In this document: in pieces, positions 47,138 through 54,376 of the stretch | Layout of the letters: each line of letters starts with the position of its first letter | Position numbering within the stretch: the stretch's first letter is position 1 | Assembly: GCF_031679605.1 (NCBI RefSeq) | Contig: NZ_CP117522.1 | Location: 2,790,001-2,854,000, forward strand | Direction: 5' to 3' | Source of the DNA: Streptomyces luomodiensis | GTDB lineage: Bacteria > Actinomycetota > Actinomycetes > Streptomycetales > Streptomycetaceae | DNA: 64,000 nt | Notes under the pieces: generated by a model | Database searches by the model: none | Seen by the model: only the letters and a program-made list of their open reading frames with translations | Told to the model about the DNA's origin: nothing | Made by a program: the position numbers and the translations under genes

Positions 47138-49120
47138 TCACTGGCCCGGGTCATAGCTCACGGCGAGCCGTTCCGGCTGCTTCCCGGACGGCCGGACCTG
47201 TAGGGCCTTCAGACCGAACTCCATGACCTTCTTGTAGACCGGCCCGCAGACCTGACCGCCGAAATAGCTGCCCTTGGTCGGGTTCTGAACGGCACAGTAG
47301 ACGGTCAGCCGGGGTTTGTCGGCCGGGGCGAAGCCGGCGAAGGACGCGGTGTAGCCGCGGTAGCGGCCGGTCTTGGGGTCCACCCGGTTGGAGGTGCCGG
47401 TCTTGCCCGCGACACGGTAGCCGGGGATCTTCGCCTTGGTACCGGTGCCCTCCTCGTCGTCGACGACCGACTCGAGCATCGCGGTGAGCGTCTTCGCGGT
47501 CTCCTTACTGACGACACGGGTCCTCTTGGGGGCGGGCGCGGCCGTGAAGTCGCCGTCCGGCCCCCGGGTGCCGCGGACGAGGGTGGGCGCGATGCGCTCA
47601 CCGCCGTTGGCGATGGTGGAGTACACCGAGGCCGCCTGGACGGCGTTGAGCGACAGCCCCTGGCCGAAGGGAATCGTGTACTGCTGCGAGGCGCTCCAGT
47701 CCTGCGGCTGGGCCAGGATGCCCGGGGTCTCGCCGGGGAAGCCGAGCCCGGTGGGCCGGCCGATCCCGAACTTCCGCAGATAGGAGTAGAGAACCCGGTT
47801 CTTCTCCCGCTTGGTCTTCCCCAGCTGCTCGGTGGCGAGGATGGTGCCGATGTTGCTGGACTTGGCGAGCACGCCGTTGAGCGTGAGGTACCAGGTCGGA
47901 TGGTCTATGTCGTCGGCGAAGGCCCGGTCCGCGCGCCGCAGCCGGTTGGGGACCACCACATGGGTGTCCCACCGCGCCGCGCCCTCCTGGAGGACGGCGG
48001 CCATGGACATCAGCTTGCTGACGCTGCCGGGCTCGTAGGCGTCGGAGACCGCGGCGTTGCCCAGGGCGTCGGCGTCCGACGTGGTGATGTCGTTGGGGTC
48101 GAAACCGGGCGCGTTGGCCATCGCCAGTATCTGCCCGGTGCGGGTGTCCTGGACGATGACGTAGCCGCGGTCCGCCCCGGACTTCTCGACCTGGTCGGCG
48201 ATGGCGCTCTGGGCGGCCCACTGGATGTCGCGGTCGATGGTCAGCTCGATGTCGCTGCCGGGGACCGCCGGCTGCTCCTTGACGTCACCGGTGGGCACCT
48301 GGTGGCCACCGGACTGGGCGTAGACGCGCCTGCCGTCCTTGCCCGCGAGCTTCTTGTTCAGCTGCTGCTCCAGCCCGGCGGCGCCGCGGCCGTCGGCGTC
48401 CACGAAGCCCAGCAGCCCGGCGGCCAGGTCCCCGTTCGGATAGACCCGCTTGCTGTGCGCCTCACGGTTGACCCCAGCCAGGACATTGGTGCCCTTGCCC
48501 TTGGCCGCCGAGTCGTCCAGGGCGCTCTTCAGGTCCTTGATCTGGTTCCAGACCTGCGGGGACTGCTGCCGGGCCAGCACCACGTACTTCGACGTGGGGT
48601 TGTCGGTGAGCTTCTTCTCCAGGTCCGCCTGGTCCTTGCCGAGGATCGGCGCGAGCAGGGCCGCGGCCCGGCGCGGCGCGTCCCGGGTCTTGGCCGTCTC
48701 GGGCGTGAGGAGGTCGGGGGCGGCGGTGATGTCGTACGCGTCCACGGTGGTGGCCAGGTCGACACCGTCGCGGTCGGTGATGGAACCGCGCTCGGCGGAC
48801 AGCGTCACCGGGATGTAGCGGTTGACGTTGGCCTTGGCCGCGTAGGCGCTGGCGTCCACGGCCTGCACCTGGAGCAGCCGCACCACGAAGACCAGCATGA
48901 CGAGGGTGAGTCCGAGGCTGATCAGCCGCAGCCGGGGGCGCGGGCTGCCCAGCCGCAGCGGCTGGGGGCCACCGGGGCGCGGGCGCCGGGCCGGACGGCC
49001 GGACGGCCCTCCCGGGCGCCCGTCGGCGCGGCGCGGCGCGCCCTTGCGCGGGCGGCGGTCACCGCCCGGCCCGGCCGGACCGGGCACCCTGCGGCGGCGG
49101 GGGTCCTGGGGCCCGGTCAC
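47138..49120 (-). CDS. ftsI: FtsI (PBP3), septal transpeptidase
   Basis: 660 residues from a GTG at 49120. An Arg/Pro/Gly-rich cytoplasmic N-terminus precedes one transmembrane helix (ISLGLTLVMLVFVVRLL) and the PBP dimerisation domain. The transpeptidase domain has SVSK (in EPGSVSKLMS), SSN (LAKSSNIGT) and KTGT (VAGKTGTSN). There are no PASTA domains. It crosslinks septal peptidoglycan with FtsW. The start is uncertain: no strong ribosome-binding site is at 49120, but the start overlaps the stop of a 44-codon ORF that has one. Confidence 0.95.
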   Translation of the reverse strand: MTGPQDPRRRRVPGPAGPGGDRRPRKGAPRRADGRPGGPSGRPARRPRPGGPQPLRLGSPRPRLRLISLGLTLVMLVFVVRLLQVQAVDASAYAAKANVNRYIPVTLSAERGSITDRDGVDLATTVDAYDITAAPDLLTPETAKTRDAPRRAAALLAPILGKDQADLEKKLTDNPTSKYVVLARQQSPQVWNQIKDLKSALDDSAAKGKGTNVLAGVNREAHSKRVYPNGDLAAGLLGFVDADGRGAAGLEQQLNKKLAGKDGRRVYAQSGGHQVPTGDVKEQPAVPGSDIELTIDRDIQWAAQSAIADQVEKSGADRGYVIVQDTRTGQILAMANAPGFDPNDITTSDADALGNAAVSDAYEPGSVSKLMSMAAVLQEGAARWDTHVVVPNRLRRADRAFADDIDHPTWYLTLNGVLAKSSNIGTILATEQLGKTKREKNRVLYSYLRKFGIGRPTGLGFPGETPGILAQPQDWSASQQYTIPFGQGLSLNAVQAASVYSTIANGGERIAPTLVRGTRGPDGDFTAAPAPKRTRVVSKETAKTLTAMLESVVDDEEGTGTKAKIPGYRVAGKTGTSNRVDPKTGRYRGYTASFAGFAPADKPRLTVYCAVQNPTKGSYFGGQVCGPVYKKVMEFGLKALQVRPSGKQPERLAVSYDPGQ

Positions 49121-49251
49121 GCGACGACCGCCGTCGGTCCAGCGGCCGCCGTCGGTCCAGCGGCCGTCCACGGTTCAGCGGCCGTCCACGGGGCGTGTGC
49201 GGTGGTCGGCGCGGACGGGCTGGACGGGGCGCGGGCTGGGGATCGCGTCAC
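49117..49251 (-). CDS. Putative 44-residue ORF coupled to ftsI
   Basis: GTG at 49251 lies 4 bases after a near-perfect Shine-Dalgarno (AGGAGGTGA on the minus strand), the best in this part of the cluster. The product is Ala/Pro/Thr-rich with repeats (PWTAAEPWTAAGPTAAAGP). Its TGA (49119-49117) overlaps the ftsI GTG as GTGA. The ftsL stop lies 11 bases before its start. It may be a leader peptide delivering ribosomes to ftsI. A missed frameshift in the ftsI 5' end is the main alternative. Confidence 0.45.
   Translation of the reverse strand: MTRSPARAPSSPSAPTTAHAPWTAAEPWTAAGPTAAAGPTAVVA
49120..49191. repeat. Four 18-bp imperfect tandem repeats before ftsI
   Basis: Units at 49174-49191, 49156-49173, 49138-49155 and 49120-49137. 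Read on the minus strand the first two are CCGTGGACGGCCGCTGRA and the third differs at a few positions; the fourth is the most divergent. They fill most of the gap between ftsL and ftsI. Confidence 0.75.
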
Positions 49252-49262
49252 CGTGTCACCTC

Positions 49263-49772
49263 CTAGGGGGCCGGGGTGGACTTCGCGGAGGCGGAGGCGG
49301 AGGGGGCGGCCGGAGCGGCCGGTGCGGCCGGCGACGCGAGGACGGACGGTACGGGCGCCTTCGACGGCGTGCGCGCGAGCGCGGACGGCGGCACGGGCCT
49401 GGGGGCGCCGAGCACCGAGGGCTGCTCCGTGGCGGGGGTGGGCACGCCGCTGACCGTGCCGTCCGGGTTGAGGAAGGCGGGATTGCCGCCGGGCACCATC
49501 CCCAGCTCACGGGCGCGCCGCTCCAGCTCGCCGGGCGCGGAGAGCTTGTCGACGTCCTGCTGGAGCGCCTGGCGCTCGTCGGTGAGCTCCTTGGTCTGCT
49601 TCTCGAGCCTGCTGAGCTCGAACGAGCCCTGGTTGAGGGAGGAGTTCAGCAGCAGCAGCGCGATCAGGCCGGAGCCGAGCAGGACCACGACGAGCAGCAC
49701 GAAGGGCGTGCGCTTGGCCGTGGTCCCCCCCGGCACCGGCCGGCCTTTCGCCCCCGCCCCCCGCGTGCTCAA
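49263..49772 (-). CDS. ftsL: FtsL-like septum formation protein
   Basis: 169 residues from a TTG at 49772 overlapping the rsmH stop (TTGA). A short basic N-terminus leads to one transmembrane helix ([21 protein letters not shown]), then a coiled coil ([25 protein letters not shown]). The tail is Pro/Ala/Ser-rich. The layout and position between rsmH and ftsI identify it as FtsL, partner of FtsQ and a FtsB-like protein, although sequence conservation is weak in this family. Confidence 0.85.
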   Translation of the reverse strand: MSTRGAGAKGRPVPGGTTAKRTPFVLLVVVLLGSGLIALLLLNSSLNQGSFELSRLEKQTKELTDERQALQQDVDKLSAPGELERRARELGMVPGGNPAFLNPDGTVSGVPTPATEQPSVLGAPRPVPPSALARTPSKAPVPSVLASPAAPAAPAAPSASASAKSTPAP

Positions 49773-50731
49773 GGTGCCACCTCTTCCCGGATGCGCTCGG
49801 CCGCCCGGAACCGGGCCGGAGCGGCTCGGCGGTTCTCGGCGATCTCCTCCTCGGTGGGCAGCTCCGCGCCACGGGTGAGCAGCTTCAGCCGGGGCTGGTA
49901 GCGCTCGGGGACGATCGGCAGCCCGGGGGGTGCCGTATGGCTGGCACCGGCCGCGAACACCTGCTTGACCAGGCGGTCCTCCAGCGAGTGATACGACAGC
50001 ACGGCGATCCGCCCGCCGACCGCGAGCGTCCCGACGGCCGCCGGAATGGCCCGTTCCAGGACCGCGAGCTCGCCGTTGACCTCGATGCGCAGCGCCTGGA
50101 AGGTGCGCTTGGCCGGGTTGCCGCCGGTGCGCTTGGCGGCCTGCGGCAGCGCCTCGCGGATCAGTTCGACGAGCCGGGCGCTGGTGGTGAACGGCTCCTT
50201 GGCGCGCTCGCGCACCACCGCGTCCACGATCTTCTTGGCGAACTTCTCCTCGCCGTACGCCCGCAGGATGCGCACCAGCTCACCCGGCGGATAGGTGTTG
50301 AGCACCTCCGCCGCGCTGACCCCGGTGGTCTGGTCCATCCGCATGTCCAGCGGGGCGTCCTGGGCGTAGGCGAAACCGCGCTCGGCCTCGTCCAGCTGCA
50401 TGGACGACACGCCGAGGTCGAAGAGGACCCCCTGGACGCGCGGCACACCGAGCCGGTCGAGGACCTCGGGCAGCTCGTCGTAGACCGCGTGGACCAGCGT
50501 CGCCCGATCGCCGTACGGGGCGAGCCGCTCACCGGCGAGCCGCAGCGCGGCCGGGTCGCGGTCGAGGGCGATCAGCCGGACCTCGGGGAAGTCGCGCAGC
50601 AGCGCCTCGCTGTGGCCGCCGAGGCCCAGGGTGCAGTCGACCACGACCGCGCCGGGCTGGGCGAGAGCGGGGGCCAGCATGTCCAGACAGCGCTGGAGCA
50701 TGACGGGAACATGGAGAGCGTTGCTGCTCAT
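49769..50731 (-). CDS. rsmH: 16S rRNA (cytosine1402-N4)-methyltransferase RsmH (MraW)
   Basis: 320 residues. SAM-binding motif [14 protein letters not shown], then [27 protein letters not shown] and the C-terminal [14 protein letters not shown]. It methylates C1402 of 16S rRNA. It opens the dcw operon here; no mraZ lies upstream. The start at 50731 follows a roughly 200-base leader from the nearest good promoter. Confidence 0.96.
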   Translation of the reverse strand: MSSNALHVPVMLQRCLDMLAPALAQPGAVVVDCTLGLGGHSEALLRDFPEVRLIALDRDPAALRLAGERLAPYGDRATLVHAVYDELPEVLDRLGVPRVQGVLFDLGVSSMQLDEAERGFAYAQDAPLDMRMDQTTGVSAAEVLNTYPPGELVRILRAYGEEKFAKKIVDAVVRERAKEPFTTSARLVELIREALPQAAKRTGGNPAKRTFQALRIEVNGELAVLERAIPAAVGTLAVGGRIAVLSYHSLEDRLVKQVFAAGASHTAPPGLPIVPERYQPRLKLLTRGAELPTEEEIAENRRAAPARFRAAERIREEVAP

Positions 50732-51141
50732 TGCGCTGCTCGTGCGCCCTTCTTAGGGTCGGGCGAGGAAGGCACGCACCTCCGGGTCCCCACCCGCTCT
50801 GAAGGGGAAGCGGCCTACTGGCGCCGGGGAAGTGACGTCAGGCGACCGGAGCGGGAGGAGGCCGAGGGGTACGTACGCACCGCGCTCACGCGAAATTCCG
50901 GGATCCGAGGGGAGCGTCACGCCTCCCACTTCGCGCCACTTTAGTGCACTCGTCCCTTCGGTCAACCAACCGGCCAGCGCGTCCCGGCCCAGGGGTGACA
51001 TCACCGCCCCCCGTGCGCCGCACAGCGCGGCCCACGGGGTTGTGGATTGCCTCACATCACCCCTTCGGCCCACCCGGTTGCCCTCGTTTGCACTACCTAA
51101 AGAGAAGACAAAATCCGCTGGTGAGAGGTAGCGTCATAGCC
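50732..51141. other. Divergent intergenic region between rsmH and the carbonic anhydrase gene
   Basis: 410 bp. It contains the probable dcw promoter (50938-50965) and a long rsmH leader. Open frames here have unconvincing composition and no ribosome-binding sites. mraZ, which precedes rsmH in many bacteria, is not present. The stretch 51090-51125 is AT-rich and probably holds the carbonic anhydrase promoter, but I cannot place the elements. Confidence 0.55.
50938..50965 (-). promoter_or_regulatory. Probable dcw (rsmH) promoter
   Basis: On the minus strand TTGACC (50965-50960), a 16-base spacer and TAAAGT (50943-50938). It is a good vegetative-type promoter and the only one I can support in this gap. 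It would give a leader of about 200 bases. Confidence 0.5.
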
Positions 51142-51696
51142 ATGTCGATATCAGCGCCGCAGCCGAACCCGCCCGCCGACCGCGACGCCCGCACGGGAGA
51201 GACGGTCACCGACAGCCTTGTGGAGGCCAACCGCAAGTACGCCGAGAAGTTCACCGACCCCGGGATGGACGCGCGGCCCGTGCGGCGCGTCGCCATCGTC
51301 GCGTGCATGGACGCCCGTCTGGACCTGCACGAGGCGCTCGGCCTGGAGCTGGGCGACTGTCACACCATCCGCAACGCGGGCGGTGTGGTCACCGATGACA
51401 TCATCCGATCCCTGACCATCAGCCAGCGCGCGCTCGGGACCCGCAGCGTCGTGCTCATCCACCACACCGGCTGCGGTCTGCTGAACCTCACCGAGGACTT
51501 CCGGCACGAGCTGGAGGAAGAGGTGGGCCAGCGGCCGTCGTGGGCGGTCGAGGCGTTCCGGGACCTCGACGCCGATGTCCGCCAGTCGATGCAGCGGGTG
51601 CGCACCTCGCCGTTCCTGTTGCACACCGACGATGTCCGCGGTTTTGTCTTCGATGTGACGACGGGTCTGCTGCGGGAGGTCGCGCCGCGGGCGTGA
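51142..51696 (+). CDS. Beta-class carbonic anhydrase
   Basis: 184 residues from the ATG at 51142. Zinc ligands and the catalytic dyad are visible: C55 with D57 and R59 in ACMDARLDL, then H108 and C111 in LIHHTGCGLLN. It interconverts CO2 and bicarbonate. It is shorter than plant-type enzymes but normal for the small bacterial/mycobacterial clade. It stands alone between dcw and the moxR operon. Confidence 0.93.
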   Translation: MSISAPQPNPPADRDARTGETVTDSLVEANRKYAEKFTDPGMDARPVRRVAIVACMDARLDLHEALGLELGDCHTIRNAGGVVTDDIIRSLTISQRALGTRSVVLIHHTGCGLLNLTEDFRHELEEEVGQRPSWAVEAFRDLDADVRQSMQRVRTSPFLLHTDDVRGFVFDVTTGLLREVAPRA

Positions 51697-51709
51697 GACG
51701 ACGCCGAGG

Positions 51710-51743
51710 GGGTGCTGAGGGGATTCAGCACGATTCAGCACCC
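51710..51743 (+). terminator. Carbonic anhydrase terminator with alternative hairpins
   Basis: GGGTGCTGA (51710-51718) pairs over 9 bp with TCAGCACCC (51735-51743). It could also pair over 7 bp with the first copy of a direct 10-bp repeat (GATTCAGCAC at 51722 and 51732). It lies shortly after the stop. Confidence 0.5.
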
Positions 51744-51775
51744 GAACTCGCACAAGCATGACAAATAACCCCGGG

Positions 51776-51784
51776 TTATCCACA
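51776..51784 (+). promoter_or_regulatory. Single DnaA-box sequence
   Basis: TTATCCACA is a perfect match to the classical DnaA box and overlaps a 7-bp inverted repeat (ATAACCC/GGGTTAT, 51765-51779). A lone box is not an origin. It may be chance or a DnaA-responsive regulatory site upstream of moxR. Confidence 0.3.
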
Positions 51785-51929
51785 GCCGAGTGACGCGAGG
51801 CCGCGGAGACCGCAAGAATGCATAGGTGACATCGCCCCCCGCGACCACGCGGGGGACCGATGGCGGCGTTTGCGGTGGGCCGGTCCGTTCCGAGGGCAGC
51901 GGCCCTGAGAACGGGCCGAGGAGGGCCGG

Positions 51930-52985
51930 GTGACGACCTATGACGAGCGAGCGAGCCTCAGCGATCTGACCACCACAGCTGAGCGGGTCCGCCGGTCGGT
52001 GGAGGGTGTGATCGAGGGCAAGCCCGAGGTCGTACGGCTTTCGCTGACCGTGCTGCTCGCCGAGGGGCATCTGCTGATCGAGGACGTCCCGGGCGTGGGC
52101 AAGACGATGCTGGCCAAGGCGCTCGCCCGGTCCATCGACTGCTCCGTGCGGCGGATCCAGTTCACCCCGGATCTGTTGCCGTCCGACATCACCGGCGTGA
52201 GCATCTTCGACCAGCAGCGCAAGGAGTTCGAGTTCAAGCCGGGCGCCATCTTCGCCCAGATCGTGATCGGCGACGAGATCAACCGCGCCTCGCCCAAGAC
52301 CCAGTCCGCGCTGCTGGAATCGATGGAGGAGCGCCAGGTCACCATCGACGGGCAGAGCTATGAGCTGCCCAACCCGTTCATGGTGGTGGCCACCCAGAAC
52401 CCGGTCGAGATGGAGGGCACCTATCCGCTGCCCGAGGCGCAGCGCGACCGCTTCATGGCCCGGGTCTCCATCGGGTATCCCAGCCCGCAGGCCGAGCTGG
52501 CGATGCTGGACATCCACGGCGGTGTCTCCCCGCTGGACGACATGCAACCCGTCGCGCACGCCCATGAGATCGCCAAGCTGGTCGAGACGGTGCGCACGGT
52601 GCACGTCGCCGAGGCCGTCCGGCGGTACGCGGTGGACCTGGTGGCCGCCACCCGCAACCACCCGGATCTGCGGCTGGGCGCCTCGCCCCGGGCCACGCTG
52701 CATCTGCTGCGGGCCGCCAAGGCGTCGGCCGCGCTGGCCGGGCGGGACTTCGCGCTGCCGGACGATGTGCAGTCCCTCGCCGTCCCGGTGCTGGCGCACC
52801 GGCTGCTGCCCACCGCGCAGGCCCAGCTGAACCGGCGCACCTCGGAGCAGGTCGTCGCGGACATACTCCAGCGCACCCCGGTGCCCGCCTCCGGCCCGCG
52901 CGGCGCGGGTGCGATGCCGCCGCCCATGCCGCCCATGCCCCCGGCCGACTACGGCCGGCAGCAGCCGGGCGCGCGGAGGCTGTGA
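51930..52985 (+). CDS. MoxR family AAA+ ATPase
   Basis: 351 residues. Walker A is EDVPGVGKTMLAKAL (K58), Walker B IVIGDEINRASPKTQS and sensor 1 MVVATQNPVEMEGTYPLPE. The C-terminus is Met/Pro-rich (AMPPPMPPMPPADYG). MoxR ATPases act as chaperones that assemble or activate membrane or secreted complexes. The stop overlaps the start region of the DUF58 gene, so ATPase, DUF58 and transglutaminase form one coupled unit. Confidence 0.94.
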   Translation: MTTYDERASLSDLTTTAERVRRSVEGVIEGKPEVVRLSLTVLLAEGHLLIEDVPGVGKTMLAKALARSIDCSVRRIQFTPDLLPSDITGVSIFDQQRKEFEFKPGAIFAQIVIGDEINRASPKTQSALLESMEERQVTIDGQSYELPNPFMVVATQNPVEMEGTYPLPEAQRDRFMARVSIGYPSPQAELAMLDIHGGVSPLDDMQPVAHAHEIAKLVETVRTVHVAEAVRRYAVDLVAATRNHPDLRLGASPRATLHLLRAAKASAALAGRDFALPDDVQSLAVPVLAHRLLPTAQAQLNRRTSEQVVADILQRTPVPASGPRGAGAMPPPMPPMPPADYGRQQPGARRL

Positions 52986-54376
52986 TGACCGCAGGGGGGA
53001 CGGACATGGGGCCCGAGGGCACCGGCGGCGACGGGGAGCGCTCGGGCGGGCTGCGGGCCGCCCTCGCCGGTCTGACGACCCGCGGCCGTTCCTTCCTGGC
53101 CGCGGGGGTGGCCGCCGCGGTGTGCAGCTACATCCTGGGCCAGGCGGATCTGCTGCGGGTCGGGCTGCTGCTGGCCGCGCTGCCGCTGGTCTGCGTGGCC
53201 GTGGTCCACCGCACCCGGTACCGGGTGGCGGGCAGCAGGCGGCTCACGCCCGCGCGGGTCCCGGCGGGCACGGAGGCCCGGGTGCATCTGCGGATGGACA
53301 ATGTCTCGCGGCTGCCCACCGGGCTGCTGATGCTCCAGGACCGGGTGCCCTATGTGCTGGGGCCGCGCCCCCGGTTCGTGCTGGACCGGGTGGAGCCGGG
53401 CGGGCGGCGCGAGGTGTCCTACCGGGTCCGCTCGGATCTGCGTGGCCGCTATCCGCTGGGCCCGCTCCAGCTGCGGCTGAGCGATCCGTTCGGGATGTGC
53501 GAGCTCACCCGCGCCTTCAGCGCCTATGACACGCTCACGGTGGTGCCCCAGGTCGAGCCGCTGCCCCCGGTGCGCCTGACCGGTGAGGCCGCGGGGTACG
53601 GGGACGGACGGCACCGCTCGCTGGCGCTGGCCGGTGAGGACGATGTCATTCCGCGCGGCTATCGCGTCGGCGACGATCTGCGCCGGGTGCACTGGCGGTC
53701 CACCGCGCGCTACGGGGAGCTCATGGTCCGCCGGGAGGAGCAGCCGCAGCGGGCCCACTGCACGGTGCTGCTGGACACCCGGCGCACGGCCCACCACGGC
53801 TCAGGGCCCGGCTCGGCCTTCGAATGGGCGGTCTCCGGGGCGGCGTCGGCCGCGGTCCACCTGCTGGAGCGGGGCTATGCGGTCCGGCTGCTGACCGACT
53901 CCGGAAGCTCGGTGCCGGGCCCGGACGGCGGCGGTGGGTTCGCCGGTTCCAGGCACGACTCGGCGGAGACGGCCGGGCTGATGCTGGACACCCTCGCCGT
54001 GGTGGACCATTCCGACGGCGGAGGGCTCTCGCCCGCCTATGAGGTGCTGCGCGGCGGCGGTGAGGGGCTGCTGGTGGCCTTCCTGGGCGATCTGGACGAG
54101 GAGCAGGCGGCGATGGCCGCCCGGATGCGGCACCGCACCACGGCGGCGGTGGCGTTCGTGCTGGACGGCGCGGCCTGGTCGCGCGGGGCGGGGTTCGGGG
54201 ACGGACCGGAGCTGCGGGAGCGGCTGCGGCGGCTGCGCGAGGCGGGGTGGACGGCGCTGCCGGTCGGTCCGGGGGCCTCGCTGGCACAGCTGTGGCGGCA
54301 GGCCGACGGCCAGGGCGCCACCCGGGCGGAGGCCGAGGGCCCCGCGGTCGGCGGTATGACAGGGAGCTGGGCATGA
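52985..54376 (+). CDS. DUF58 (von Willebrand A-like) membrane protein
   Basis: 463 residues. The ATG at 52985 is favoured over the GTG at 52982 because GGAGG (52975-52979) is better spaced. Two transmembrane helices are visible near residues 35-80 (SFLAAGVAAAVCSYILGQ, VGLLLAALPLVCVAVV). The DUF58 signature is GDDLRRVHWRSTARYGELMV. This is the usual MoxR client, and the family is thought to act with it in the cell envelope. Confidence 0.92.
   Translation: MTAGGTDMGPEGTGGDGERSGGLRAALAGLTTRGRSFLAAGVAAAVCSYILGQADLLRVGLLLAALPLVCVAVVHRTRYRVAGSRRLTPARVPAGTEARVHLRMDNVSRLPTGLLMLQDRVPYVLGPRPRFVLDRVEPGGRREVSYRVRSDLRGRYPLGPLQLRLSDPFGMCELTRAFSAYDTLTVVPQVEPLPPVRLTGEAAGYGDGRHRSLALAGEDDVIPRGYRVGDDLRRVHWRSTARYGELMVRREEQPQRAHCTVLLDTRRTAHHGSGPGSAFEWAVSGAASAAVHLLERGYAVRLLTDSGSSVPGPDGGGGFAGSRHDSAETAGLMLDTLAVVDHSDGGGLSPAYEVLRGGGEGLLVAFLGDLDEEQAAMAARMRHRTTAAVAFVLDGAAWSRGAGFGDGPELRERLRRLREAGWTALPVGPGASLAQLWRQADGQGATRAEAEGPAVGGMTGSWA

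Noticed and set aside
50753..51073. Minus-strand 106-codon frame in the rsmH-carbonic anhydrase gap, considered as mraZ
   Set aside because: The translation has none of the MraZ/AbrB-like repeats and no ribosome-binding site. It covers promoter DNA.
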